Positions 30,313 through 37,831 of a stretch of DNA of 64,000 nucleotides are shown here, one piece after another; the stretch's first letter is position 1; each line of letters begins with the position of its first letter. The DNA lies in contig NZ_CP016594.1 of NCBI RefSeq assembly GCF_001698225.1, positions 1,860,001 to 1,924,000 on the forward strand, in the 5' to 3' direction. The position numbers were made by a program, and so were the translations under genes. The notes under the pieces are model-generated. The model searched no databases. It was not told the DNA's origin and worked only from the letters and a program-made list of their open reading frames with translations. Source of the DNA: Gordonia terrae. GTDB taxonomy: Bacteria > Actinomycetota > Actinomycetes > Mycobacteriales > Mycobacteriaceae.

Positions 30313-30413
30313 GGATGACACTGTGCGGCAACGGTTTTGTCGGACCCCGGTGCGACAGTGCGTGCAGATGCGGGACCGCTTCCCAGGTGCCGCACAGCAG
30401 AGAAGGACGATCG
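30313..30413 (+). promoter_or_regulatory. Duplicated upstream region, copy 1 (before the DUF4352 gene)
   Basis: These 101 bp directly before the ATG are about three quarters identical by eye to 31342-31443 before the Ltp-type gene. Shared blocks include GGATGACACTGT, GGCAACGGTTTTGTC, CAGATG and ACCGCTTCCCAGG in the same order and spacing. Conservation that stops at both start codons, while the proteins differ, points to a shared promoter/5' region rather than a gene duplication. Confidence 0.75.
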
Positions 30414-31214
30414 ATGACCGACCCCCAGAATCCGAACCCCGCTCCCGGACCCGACCCGGGCCAGCAGCCGCCTTACGGCCAGCCGTACCAAGGGCAGCAG
30501 TACGGACAGCCGCCGCAGCCCGGGGCGCCGCAATACGGCGCTCCCCAATACGGCGCTCCCCAATACGGCACTCCTCAGTACGGCGCTCCGCAGTACGGTG
30601 CTCCACCGAAGCCGTACCCGAATCCACCTGCGAAGAAGAAGAAAAAGTGGCCCTGGATCCTGGGATCCATCGTGGTCTTGTTGATCATCATCCTCGCGGC
30701 GACCTCCGGCGGAGGGTCGGATGACACGGACAGCACCGCTGGTTCGGGTGCTTCCACCGCGACCGAGGCGGGTGAGCAGCGTGATTCGGGTGACGCGAAC
30801 GGCGAGGACGCGGCGCCGGGCCTGAACACACCGGTACGCGACGGCAAGTTCGAGTTCGTGGTGACCGGCGTCGAACCCGGCTTGACGTCGGTGGGTGACA
30901 ATCCGTACCTCACCGAGGAAGCCCAGGGGCAGTTCGTGATCGTCACCATGACTGTGAAGAACACGTCCGACCAGCCGCAGAGCTTCTCACCGACGGGACA
31001 GAAACTGCTCGACGCCGAGGATCGCAGCTTCGAGCCGGACACCTCGGCCCAGATCGCGCTCGGCGGGTCGGACATCCCCGTGTGGGACAACATCAATCCC
31101 GGAAATGCCGTGACCGTCAAGCTGGTCTACGACATGCCGGCAGGGGCGACACCGGCCTCCATCGAGCTCCATGACTCGATGTTCTCCGGTGGCGTGACGG
31201 TGGCTCTGTCCTAG
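30414..31214 (+). CDS. DUF4352-type surface protein with Pro/Gln/Tyr-Gly repeat tail
   Basis: This 266-residue protein has a cytoplasmic N-terminal region of about 75 residues rich in Pro, Gln, Tyr and Gly with five PQYG(A/T) repeats. A Lys-rich stop (AKKKKKWPW) and one membrane segment (about 80-100) follow, then a Ser/Gly/Asp-rich linker. The C-terminal domain (about 145-266: [52 protein letters not shown]) is an immunoglobulin-like beta fold of the DUF4352/telomeric-repeat-binding-like kind. It is probably exposed on the cell surface. ATG 30414 is set by the duplicated leader ending there. It shares that leader with the Ltp-type gene downstream. Confidence 0.8.
   Translation: MTDPQNPNPAPGPDPGQQPPYGQPYQGQQYGQPPQPGAPQYGAPQYGAPQYGTPQYGAPQYGAPPKPYPNPPAKKKKKWPWILGSIVVLLIIILAATSGGGSDDTDSTAGSGASTATEAGEQRDSGDANGEDAAPGLNTPVRDGKFEFVVTGVEPGLTSVGDNPYLTEEAQGQFVIVTMTVKNTSDQPQSFSPTGQKLLDAEDRSFEPDTSAQIALGGSDIPVWDNINPGNAVTVKLVYDMPAGATPASIELHDSMFSGGVTVALS
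30525..30599 (+). repeat. Five tandem 15-bp coding repeats
   Basis: Each unit encodes (A/T)PQYG; units differ mainly at third codon positions, which indicates selection on the peptide and some age. Copy number may vary between strains. Confidence 0.85.
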
Positions 31215-31236
31215 TTGCGGGCGACGCGACCGGCGA

Positions 31237-31288
31237 ACCTCAACTCGACTCCTGGACTTCGATCGAAGTCCATCAGTCGAGTTGAGGT
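31237..31288. repeat. Dispersed palindromic repeat, copy B (near-perfect hairpin)
   Basis: Outer arms ACCTCAACTCGACT (31237-31250) and AGTCGAGTTGAGGT (31275-31288) are perfect over 14 bp. They enclose a perfect 18-bp palindrome GGACTTCGATCGAAGTCC (31254-31271) with only short mismatches between. Part of it matches the element at 12224-12286. It lies 23 bp after the DUF4352 stop and could also terminate transcription in both directions. Confidence 0.8.
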
Positions 31289-31341
31289 CTGCCGGTCGAC
31301 TACCGCGGATCAATAAGGCCTGCCGAGAAACTCATCCGAAC

Positions 31342-31443
31342 GGATGACACTGTCTGGCAACGGTTTTGTCAGACCTCGATGTCAGTCTGTCTTCAGATGA
31401 GGTACCGCTTCCCAGGACCCGCACATCACGAAGGATCAGGACG
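31342..31443 (+). promoter_or_regulatory. Duplicated upstream region, copy 2 (before the Ltp-type gene)
   Basis: These 102 bp end at the ATG at 31444 and are collinear with 30313-30413. The central GGCAACGGTTTTGTC block is unchanged. No compensatory pairing between the copies was found, so a DNA-level promoter or operator is more likely than a conserved RNA structure. Confidence 0.75.
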
Positions 31444-31989
31444 ATGACCGAAGCCGATAATGCCCGACCCCACCGTTCCTCCGGCGCAGCGCCGGCCGGA
31501 GCACGACCGCAAGTCCCAGACCGTGTGTGGCCGTTGTTCATCGCCGGCCTGGTCGCGGTGTGCGGAATTGCGTTGGCGCTCTTCCCGGGCGTTGTGCACA
31601 ACGACACCGACACCGCGACTTTCGGTGATACGGCGGCGCAGGTGTACGGCGAACCCTCGACACCCGCGACGACGACAGATGCAGAATCGCTCGCGACGTG
31701 GGAGCAGTCGAGCGCAGTGGCGAAAGCCAAGGACTACCTGTCGCTCATGGCGTTCTCGAAGTCGGGTCTGATCGATCAGCTGGAGTACGAGGGGTTCTCG
31801 ACGACCGACGCGACCTACGCGGTGACCGAGATCGAAGCCACGGGCGCCGTCGACTGGAACGCGCAGGCGGTGAAAAAGGCCCGCGACTATCGGTCGATGA
31901 TGGCGTTCTCGCGGCAGGGCCTGATCGAGCAGCTCGAGTACGACGGCTTCACGCCGGCGCAGGCGGTCTACGGGGTCGACAACGCCTAG
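31444..31989 (+). CDS. Membrane-anchored Ltp-type (host cell surface-exposed lipoprotein) protein
   Basis: This 181-residue protein has a polar N-terminus, one membrane segment (about residues 29-48) and a linker. Two copies of the Ltp repeat follow: KAKDYLSLMAFSKSGLIDQL...GF and KARDYRSMMAFSRQGLIEQL...GF, each ending A(T/V)Y(A/G)V. This domain (PF07553-type) occurs in the Streptococcus phage TP-J34 lipoprotein that blocks DNA injection by superinfecting phages, and in many actinobacterial surface proteins of unknown role. There is no lipobox Cys, so it is membrane-anchored rather than a true lipoprotein. It shares a duplicated upstream region with the DUF4352 gene. Confidence 0.82.
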   Translation: MTEADNARPHRSSGAAPAGARPQVPDRVWPLFIAGLVAVCGIALALFPGVVHNDTDTATFGDTAAQVYGEPSTPATTTDAESLATWEQSSAVAKAKDYLSLMAFSKSGLIDQLEYEGFSTTDATYAVTEIEATGAVDWNAQAVKKARDYRSMMAFSRQGLIEQLEYDGFTPAQAVYGVDNA

Positions 31990-32061
31990 GGCTCACCGAT
32001 GCCTGTCGGACGGCCGCGTCGCCGGCAAGTACAGCCCGAAGCACTGAGCCCGAAAACACGA

Positions 32062-32090
32062 AGCCCGGGACGACCATGTCGTCCCGGGCT
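32062..32090 (-). terminator. greA transcription terminator
   Basis: A perfect 13-bp stem (AGCCCGGGACGAC / GTCGTCCCGGGCT) with a 3-nt loop starts 16 nt after the greA stop. On the minus strand it is followed by TTCGTGTTTTCGGG, a weak T-rich tail. Confidence 0.8.
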
Positions 32091-32105
32091 CTGGTCCAGT
32101 GTCGA

Positions 32106-32597
32106 TCAGCCGTGGTAGGGCTCCGCGCTGACCAGGGTCACCTTGATGGTGGCACCGCTGGGCACGGAGTACTCGCGGGTCTCGCCGACCTTGGCGTCGA
32201 TGAGGGCGGCACCGAGCGGCGAGCTGGGGGAGTAGGTCTCCAGTCCGCCCTGGCCGCTCTCCTCGCGGGTGGCGATGAGGAAGGTCTCGGTGTCTTTCTC
32301 GTCACCGTCGTAGTAGACGGTCACGACGGAACCGGGCAGCGCGACGCCGGACTGGGTCGGCGCCTCGCCGACCTTCGCGTTGTTCAGCAGTTCCTGCAGC
32401 TGGCGGATGCGCGCTTCCTGCTGGCCCTGCTCTTCGCGAGCGGCGTGGTAGCCGCCGTTCTCCTTGAGGTCGCCCTCTTCGCGACGCTCGTTGATCTCGG
32501 CAGCGATGACCGGACGGTTGGCGATCAACGAGTCGAGCTCGCTCTTGAGGCGGTCGTGCGACTCTTGGGTCAGCCAGGTCACCTGGGTGTCGGTCAT
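32106..32597 (-). CDS. greA: Transcription elongation factor GreA
   Basis: This 163-residue factor stimulates transcript cleavage by backtracked RNA polymerase. It has the N-terminal coiled coil with the acidic tip ([23 protein letters not shown]; the two Asp/Glu at the tip coordinate the catalytic Mg2+) and the C-terminal FKBP-like domain ([23 protein letters not shown]). ATG 32597 follows AAAGGAG. It is collinear with Rv1080c, although here a queuosine-precursor transporter lies between greA and the DUF4307 gene. Confidence 0.96.
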   Translation of the reverse strand: MTDTQVTWLTQESHDRLKSELDSLIANRPVIAAEINERREEGDLKENGGYHAAREEQGQQEARIRQLQELLNNAKVGEAPTQSGVALPGSVVTVYYDGDEKDTETFLIATREESGQGGLETYSPSSPLGAALIDAKVGETREYSVPSGATIKVTLVSAEPYHG

Positions 32598-32726
32598 CGG
32601 TCACTCCTTTGTGTTGTCCGCGGCCCCGGGCGACCGTTTACACCAGGGGCATATGGACTGCTATAAATGCAGCAACACGACCCCTCGCGGAGCCGTGTAT
32701 CCGATCAGAGTACCAGGTGCTGAGAC

Positions 32727-33503
32727 CTATGGCACATCGGTTGTGCCGCGCGACGCCGCCCGGAGCGCGTCTTGATAGGTCGGTTCCGCCCGCTTCAGCC
32801 ATCCCACAACGAAATACGTCAGCGGCATGATGACGATTTCGACGAGCGTCTTCCACACGAAACCGACGATCGTGTAGTTGATGAAGTCTCCCCAGGTCGA
32901 GATGCCCAGCGCGGTGGCCGCGATCGAGCAGAACACGAGGGTGTCGGCGAATTCGCCGACAATCGTCGAACCCAGCAGGCGCGCCCACAGATGACGTTCG
33001 CCGGCCCGTTCCTTCATTTTGACGAGAACGAAGGAATTGAGGAATTCGCCTACGACATATCCGGCCAATCCGGCGAGCAGGAATTGTGGGACGACTCCGG
33101 CGACCGTCTCGAAAGACTCCTGCCCCTCGTAGAAATCGGCAGCCGGCAGATGAATGGTGAGCCAGAAACACAACGACGCGAGGATGAGCACCGCGAAACC
33201 GGCGAGAATGGTCCGGCGCATCGCCCGGAACCCGTAGACCTCACTGATCACGTCGCCCAGGACGTAGGCCAGCGGGAACAGGAAGAAGGCGCCGTCGGTC
33301 ACCAATCCGTTCATCTGGATCGGGCCCAGATCGATGTGGAGCCAGTCGTCGAACAGCACCACGCCCTTGGTCCCGGTGACGTTGCTGATCAGCATGACGC
33401 CGACGAAGAGCGCGACCAGGAGCGGGAAGTAGCGGCTGCCGATCGAGGCGAAGGCGGCGCGCGGCGCCTGCGATTCGTCGCGTCCGGCCAGGGGAGCGGT
33501 CAC
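32727..33503 (-). CDS. Queuosine precursor transporter (YhhQ/QPTR family)
   Basis: This 258-residue vitamin-uptake-like (VUT/ECF-type) membrane protein has six or so segments. It shows the YhhQ pattern: MLISNVTGTKGVVLF, FFLFPLAYVLGDVISEVYGFRAMRR, GYVVGEFLNSFVLVKMKE and EFADTLVFCSIA. It probably imports preQ0/preQ1 or queuine for tRNA modification; queuosine-pathway genes are not in the window. Its ATG overlaps the DUF4307 stop by ATGA, so it is coupled to that gene and sits upstream of greA. Confidence 0.88.
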   Translation of the reverse strand: MTAPLAGRDESQAPRAAFASIGSRYFPLLVALFVGVMLISNVTGTKGVVLFDDWLHIDLGPIQMNGLVTDGAFFLFPLAYVLGDVISEVYGFRAMRRTILAGFAVLILASLCFWLTIHLPAADFYEGQESFETVAGVVPQFLLAGLAGYVVGEFLNSFVLVKMKERAGERHLWARLLGSTIVGEFADTLVFCSIAATALGISTWGDFINYTIVGFVWKTLVEIVIMPLTYFVVGWLKRAEPTYQDALRAASRGTTDVP

Positions 33504-33997
33504 TGATCCGACGGTTTCAGGTAGGCGGGCACGTCGAGCGTGCAGCCGAACACCTCACCGATGACCGGCGGCTTCGACGTCGTGATCTCGGTGCGGACGC
33601 CGATGCGTTCCGCGGGGTCGGCGGGGATGAGGATCTCGCGCCGGCCGGTCTCGCCTCCGTCACGGGAACGTCCGCGCACCACACAGGCCGCGGGCCGGCT
33701 CGGGTCGGAGCGTTCGACGGTGAACTGCACGGCGACGGTCGAGTCGTCGAGGATTTCGTAGCCGGTGGCCTCGCCCGTCACGTCGGCCGAGGAGAACTTG
33801 CTGTAACCGATGACCGCGAGTGCGACACCCGCGACGACGACGAGAACCGACAGGGCGACGAACCAGCGCCGACGACCCCGGGCGGTCTCCGAATGCTCCG
33901 GGTAGGTGGCGCGCGGTCCGCTGTGCGGTCGTGTCGTGTCAGGCGTCGTGCGTGGTGCGTCACCGGCGTCTGCGGCGCCCCCGTCCGAACTGTTCAC
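33500..33997 (-). CDS. DUF4307 single-span membrane protein (Rv1081c-type)
   Basis: This 165-residue protein has a cytoplasmic N-terminal tail, a membrane segment after the basic ARGRRRW (about residues 45-65) and an extracytoplasmic beta-rich domain (ATGYEILDDSTVAVQFTVER, ACVVRGRSRDGGETGRREI, GCTLDVPAYLKPS). This matches the DUF4307 family, collinear with Rv1081c next to mca. Function is unknown. The start is GTG 33997, 49 bp from the divergent mca gene. It is coupled to the following transporter by ATGA. Confidence 0.82.
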   Translation of the reverse strand: MNSSDGGAADAGDAPRTTPDTTRPHSGPRATYPEHSETARGRRRWFVALSVLVVVAGVALAVIGYSKFSSADVTGEATGYEILDDSTVAVQFTVERSDPSRPAACVVRGRSRDGGETGRREILIPADPAERIGVRTEITTSKPPVIGEVFGCTLDVPAYLKPSDQ

Positions 33998-34045
33998 GCG
34001 TCAATACCTACCATGGGAGGAGTAGCGATCCGAAGGTGAGGAACT

Positions 34046-34942
34046 GTGACCGAATCCCACGTCGGCGACCCCAAGTCGGGGGTGTTCCGTCTGATGGCGG
34101 TGCATGCGCACCCAGACGACGAGTCGAGCAAGGGTGCGGCGACGACCGCGAAATATGCGGCCGAAGGCAACGAAGTGCTCGTGGTCACACTCACCGGCGG
34201 TGAGCGTGGCGACATCCTGAATCCGGCGATGGACCGGCCGGGCATCAAGGAGCGGATGACCGAGGTCCGCCGCGAGGAGATGGCGAAGGCCGCCGAGTCG
34301 CTCGGCGTCCGGCAGACGTGGCTCGGCTTCGTCGACTCCGGGCTGCCCGAGGGCGACCCGCTGCCGCCGCTGCCGGAGGGGTCGTTCGCGACGGTGCCCC
34401 TCGAGGAGGCCACCGAGGCGCTGGTGCGCGTGGTTCGCGAGTTCCGCCCGCACGTGATCATCACCTACGACGAGCACGGCGGCTATCCGCATCCCGACCA
34501 CATCCGATGCCACGAGGTGTCGGTCGCCGCCTACGAGCAATCCGGCGATCCCGACGCATTCCCCGGGACCGGCGAGGCGTGGACGGTGTCGAAGCTCTAC
34601 TACACCCACGGTTTCATCCGCGACCGGATGGTGCTCTTCTCCGACGAGTTCGCGCGACACGGCCAGGAGAGTCCGTTTGCCGAGTGGCTCAGCAAGTGGG
34701 ACCCGAGTCGCGGCGACCTGATGGGCCGCGTCACCACCCAGGTCGAGTGCTCGAAGTACTTCCCGCAGCGTGACGACGCCCTGCGTGCGCACGCCACGCA
34801 GATCGACCCGAACGGGGTGTTCTTCGCGGTGCCGCTGGAATGGCAGCAGCGTCTGTGGCCGACCGAGGAGTTCGAGCTCGCCCGGACCCGGGTCAAGACC
34901 GCCTTGCCCGAGACCGACCTGTTCGCCGGGATCGAGGCGTGA
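34046..34942 (+). CDS. mca: Mycothiol S-conjugate amidase
   Basis: This 298-residue zinc hydrolase cleaves mycothiol S-conjugates to mercapturic acids and GlcN-inositol, a detoxification step unique to mycothiol producers. Zinc and catalytic residues are in [16 protein letters not shown] (HPDD motif) and [13 protein letters not shown] (second His). [21 protein letters not shown] near residue 235 and VPLEWQQ near the end match Mca/MshB. It starts at GTG 34046 after GAGGAAC. It shares TGATG with the next gene, as in the Rv1082-Rv1083 pair. Confidence 0.95.
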   Translation: MTESHVGDPKSGVFRLMAVHAHPDDESSKGAATTAKYAAEGNEVLVVTLTGGERGDILNPAMDRPGIKERMTEVRREEMAKAAESLGVRQTWLGFVDSGLPEGDPLPPLPEGSFATVPLEEATEALVRVVREFRPHVIITYDEHGGYPHPDHIRCHEVSVAAYEQSGDPDAFPGTGEAWTVSKLYYTHGFIRDRMVLFSDEFARHGQESPFAEWLSKWDPSRGDLMGRVTTQVECSKYFPQRDDALRAHATQIDPNGVFFAVPLEWQQRLWPTEEFELARTRVKTALPETDLFAGIEA

Positions 34943-35268
34943 TGAACAGCACCGTCGTGAACACCGTGATGATTCTCGCGGAGGAGCCGCAGGGGCCGGA
35001 GTTCGGCAAGGCCTCACCGCTGGGCCTGCTCGTGATCCTGCTGCTGCTCGTCGGCACGGCGTTCCTCATCTGGTCGATGAGCCGACAGCTGAAGAAGCTG
35101 CCCGCCTCCTTCGACACCGAGCACCCCGAACCCGACCAGGCCTTCGACGAGGGCACCGACTCGCCCGGTCCGGCCGAGTCGGGCACCGCGACTCCGGATG
35201 TACCCGGCTCCCCGGATGCCACGACGGCCGCCGGCACCACCGACGACCGACGACCCGCCGACACCTGA
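34942..35268 (+). CDS. Small single-span membrane protein (Rv1083-type)
   Basis: This 108-residue protein has a short N-terminus with a conserved-looking PQGPEFGKASP, one membrane segment (about residues 29-46), a basic MSRQLKKLP, then an acidic, Pro/Thr-rich tail. It is a homologue by position and layout of Rv1083. Its ATG overlaps the mca stop by one base (TGATG), so it is coupled to mca; the FGK...SP segment before the membrane span is typical of this family. No function is known. Confidence 0.78.
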   Translation: MNSTVVNTVMILAEEPQGPEFGKASPLGLLVILLLLVGTAFLIWSMSRQLKKLPASFDTEHPEPDQAFDEGTDSPGPAESGTATPDVPGSPDATTAAGTTDDRRPADT

Positions 35269-35290
35269 GTCGAGGCGTACAAGTGGAGTC

Positions 35291-35794
35291 ATGCGCATCT
35301 CCACCCTGATCGGGACGTCACTCGCGACCGCAGCCGCAGCGTTCATCGGCAGCGTGGTGACCAAGCCGGCGGTCGAGACCTGGTACCCGAAGCTGGCGAA
35401 GCCGTCGTTCGTGCCGCCCGACTGGGCCTTCCCGGTCGCATGGACCGCGCTCTATGCCGATATTGCCGTGACGTCCGCCGTCACGCTGGATCAACTGGAC
35501 GAGAACGGCGAGCACACACAGCGGCAGAGGTATCTCGCGGCGCTCGGGGCCAACCTCGTGCTCAACGGCGGCTGGAGCTGGATCTACTTCGGCCGGGGTG
35601 CTCTCGGAACCGCGTCGGTCGCGGCGGCGGCGCTCACCGTGAGCGGTGCCGATCTCGCGCGGCGTACCGCACAGACCAACCCGGCGGCAGGTGCCGCGCT
35701 CGCGCCCTACCCGGCGTGGTGCGCATTCGCAACCGTGCTCTCGACGAGCACCTGGTGGCTCAACCGTGGCCGGCAGTCACCGGCGGTCTCGTAG
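35291..35794 (+). CDS. TspO/MBR (translocator protein) family membrane protein
   Basis: This 167-residue, five-segment protein has the TspO hallmarks: WYPKLAKPSFVPPDWAFPVAWTAL early and NGGWSWIYFGRGALG in the third segment. TspO proteins bind porphyrins and cholesterol-like ligands and are linked to oxidative-stress and tetrapyrrole control. ATG 35291 is preceded by GGAG. The C-terminus overlaps the end of the convergent rocD gene by 18 nt. The synteny position is that of Rv1084, but the family is different. Confidence 0.88.
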   Translation: MRISTLIGTSLATAAAAFIGSVVTKPAVETWYPKLAKPSFVPPDWAFPVAWTALYADIAVTSAVTLDQLDENGEHTQRQRYLAALGANLVLNGGWSWIYFGRGALGTASVAAAALTVSGADLARRTAQTNPAAGAALAPYPAWCAFATVLSTSTWWLNRGRQSPAVS

Positions 35795-37039
35795 GGTCGC
35801 GGCGAATCGTTCCATCGCCCAGTCGATCTCGGACTCGGTGACGACCAGCGGCGGCGCCAGCCGCAACGTCGACCCATGGGTGTCCTTCGCCAGCACACCG
35901 CGTTCGGAGAGCCGCCGGCAGAAGTCCTCACCGGTGCCGGTCGCGGGGTCGAGGTCGATGCCCGCCCACAGTCCGACACCGCGGACCGCCACCACACCGT
36001 CCCCGACGAAGTCGTGCAGCCGCCCGTGCAGGTGCTCACCGAGGTCGGCCGCCCGACGCTGCCACGTCCCTTCGGCGAGCATGTCGACGACGGTGTGACC
36101 GACGGCGGCGGCGAGCGGGTTGCCGCCGAAGGTCGATCCGTGTTCACCGGGGTGCAGGACGTCGAGAACGTTGCGGTCGGCCACCACCGCCGACACGGGC
36201 AGCAATCCGCCGCCCAGCGCCTTTCCCAGTAGGTAGACGTCGGGTTCGACGCCCCAGTGCTCCACCGCGAACGTCCGGCCGGTGCGGCCGAGGCCCGACT
36301 GGATCTCATCGACGATCAGCAGCGCGCCACGCTCGGTGCAGAGGGTCCGCGCGCCGGGAAGATAGTCATCGGGCGGGACGATGACGCCGGCCTCACCTTG
36401 GATGGGTTCGAGGAGGACGGCCACGGTGTTCTCGTCGACGGCGGCCTCCAGCGCGGCCAGATCGCCGAACGGGACGCGGACGAATCCCGGTGTGTACGGA
36501 CCGAACCCGGCATAGGCAGCCGGATCGTCGCTGAACGAGATGATCGTCGTCGTGCGGCCGTGGAAGTTGCCGCCGGCCACGACGATCGTGGCACGGCCGT
36601 CGCGTACGCCCTTGACGTCGTAGCCCCATTTGCGGGCGACCTTGATGCCGGACTCCACCGCTTCGGCGCCGGTGTTCATCGGCAGGACCATGTCCTTGCC
36701 GCACAGGGAAGCCAGTGCGGCGCAGAACGGTTCGAGTCGATCGGACCGGAAAGCGCGGCTGGTGAGGGTGACCCGCGTGAGCTGATCCAGGGCCGCGGCG
36801 ACGATGCGGGGATGGCGGTGACCGAAGTTGACCGCGGAATAGGCGCCGAGGCAGTCGAGGTGACGGCGCCCGTCGACATCGGTGATCCAGGCGCCCTCGG
36901 CGGTGGCGGCGATCACCGGCAGGGGCGAATAGTTGTGCGCTACATGGGGTTCGAGCAGATCAGTGAGGGCCGGACGGGCGACCGGGACAGGCGCGCCGGA
37001 ACGTCCGGGCGTACCGGCTGCCGGGCTCGTCATGGTCAT
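35777..37039 (-). CDS. rocD: Ornithine aminotransferase
   Basis: This 420-residue class III PLP aminotransferase transfers the delta-amino group of ornithine to 2-oxoglutarate to give glutamate semialdehyde. Features are [33 protein letters not shown] (phosphate loop), [31 protein letters not shown] and the PLP lysine in [12 protein letters not shown], followed by [13 protein letters not shown]. This string of motifs is characteristic of ornithine rather than acetylornithine transaminases. ATG 37039 is used; it is divergent from an AsnC-type regulator, a typical arrangement for ornithine/arginine catabolism. Confidence 0.92.
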   Translation of the reverse strand: MTMTSPAAGTPGRSGAPVPVARPALTDLLEPHVAHNYSPLPVIAATAEGAWITDVDGRRHLDCLGAYSAVNFGHRHPRIVAAALDQLTRVTLTSRAFRSDRLEPFCAALASLCGKDMVLPMNTGAEAVESGIKVARKWGYDVKGVRDGRATIVVAGGNFHGRTTTIISFSDDPAAYAGFGPYTPGFVRVPFGDLAALEAAVDENTVAVLLEPIQGEAGVIVPPDDYLPGARTLCTERGALLIVDEIQSGLGRTGRTFAVEHWGVEPDVYLLGKALGGGLLPVSAVVADRNVLDVLHPGEHGSTFGGNPLAAAVGHTVVDMLAEGTWQRRAADLGEHLHGRLHDFVGDGVVAVRGVGLWAGIDLDPATGTGEDFCRRLSERGVLAKDTHGSTLRLAPPLVVTESEIDWAMERFAATLRDRR

Positions 37040-37084
37040 GGATCGAGCGTATCTTTGGGCTTCGGTGCAAACAATCGACGTTTC

Positions 37085-37100
37085 TTGCGTGATCGCGCAA
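37085..37100. promoter_or_regulatory. Candidate AsnC/Lrp operator between rocD and its regulator
   Basis: TTGCGTGATCGCGCAA is a near-perfect 16-bp palindrome (14 of 16 positions) in the 97-bp divergent gap. It is a plausible binding site for the AsnC-type protein encoded alongside. Confidence 0.4.
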
Positions 37101-37136
37101 CGGATCGTCGAGAATTGTTGGCAGAGGAGGCTTCTG

Positions 37137-37583
37137 TTGCGATTATTAGACGATCTCGACGAACAGGTACTCGCCTGCCTCACCCGTGATGCCCGGGCCA
37201 CCTACCAGCAGATCGGGGAGCGGATCGGACTGTCCGCTCCCGCCGTCAAACGGCGCGTCGACCGACTGGTTGCCGACGGGGTCATCCGGGGTTTCACCGC
37301 CGTCGTCGACCCCCAGGCGATGCAGTGGACCACCGAGGCCTACGTGCTCGTGTACTGCCGGGGCAACATCTCGCCCGAACAGCTCGAAGCCGCCTGGGAC
37401 CCCATCCCCGAGGTCGTGAGCGCCGCGACCGTGACCGGTCAGGCCGATGCCATCCTGCGCGTCATGGCCCGCGACGTACGGCACCTCGAGCAGGCGCTCG
37501 AACGCATCCGGCGGGCGGGCCCGGTGGATCGGTCGGAGTCCATCCTCGTGCTCAGCGAGCTGATCGACCGGGGACACCCGTGA
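37137..37583 (+). CDS. Lrp/AsnC-family transcriptional regulator
   Basis: This 148-residue regulator has an N-terminal helix-turn-helix (LDDLDEQVLACLTRDARATYQQIGERIGL...VKRRVDRL; about residues 5-50) and a C-terminal RAM effector domain (VTGQADAILRVMARDVRHLEQ). TTG 37137 is chosen as start because a strong GAGGAGG lies 6 nt before it and the family begins there; the frame is open upstream but the preceding codons look non-coding. It is divergent from rocD, so it is probably its ornithine- or arginine-responsive regulator. Confidence 0.87.
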   Translation: MRLLDDLDEQVLACLTRDARATYQQIGERIGLSAPAVKRRVDRLVADGVIRGFTAVVDPQAMQWTTEAYVLVYCRGNISPEQLEAAWDPIPEVVSAATVTGQADAILRVMARDVRHLEQALERIRRAGPVDRSESILVLSELIDRGHP

Positions 37584-37608
37584 GACCGGGAACGTGAAAC
37601 GCCTGTGC

Positions 37609-37614
37609 TAGTGT
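37609..37614 (+). promoter_or_regulatory. Candidate -10 element for the aro leader
   Basis: TAGTGT lies 7 nt before the leader-peptide GTG at 37622, with no ribosome site for that GTG. A leaderless start on the leader peptide itself is the simplest model. Confidence 0.5.
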
Positions 37615-37621
37615 GGTCGCC

Positions 37622-37690
37622 GTGATCAGCACCGTGCGCGCGTATTGGCGCTTTATCGAGGCTCCGGGTGGGGCCACGATGATGCGTTGA
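37622..37690 (+). CDS. Attenuator leader peptide with a Tyr-Trp-Arg-Phe control segment
   Basis: This is a 22-residue peptide reading MISTVRAYWRFIEAPGGA then TMMR. Codons 8, 9 and 11 are TAT (Tyr), TGG (Trp) and TTT (Phe). TAT and TTT are rare codons in this GC-rich genome, which would strengthen ribosome stalling. It precedes a stem-loop series and the DAHP synthase gene. A ribosome-mediated attenuator with an aromatic-rich leader peptide (aroR) has been described before a DAHP synthase gene in Corynebacterium glutamicum; this looks like an analogous element covering all three aromatic amino acids. Confidence 0.75.
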   Translation: MISTVRAYWRFIEAPGGATMMR

Positions 37691-37746
37691 TCTGACGCGC
37701 GTACGACACACCCGGAGCCCGAGCAGCGACCAGACGGTCGCTGCTC
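37660..37746 (+). promoter_or_regulatory. Transcription attenuator of the DAHP synthase gene
   Basis: There are two stems. GGCTCCGGGTG (37660-37670, inside the leader peptide just after the aromatic codons) pairs perfectly with CACCCGGAGCC (37709-37719). Directly after it, GAGCAGCGACC (37721-37731) and GGTCGCTGCTC (37736-37746) form an 11-bp hairpin with a 4-nt loop, followed by TTGTCATTT, resembling a terminator. A ribosome stalled at Tyr-Trp-Phe would reach into the first stem. The precise antiterminator pairing is not resolved by eye. Confidence 0.7.
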
Positions 37747-37831
37747 TTGTCATTTGAGCGGGGCTCCGACCACACCCAGGGCATGCCTCGTCACCACATC
37801 GACACGGGCATGACCTCGAAAGGCACACAAC

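Noticed and set aside
30525..30599. Tandem 15-bp repeats as a possible CRISPR or non-coding satellite
   Set aside because: Units are contiguous without spacers, in frame, and encode PQYG(A/T); no cas genes are present.
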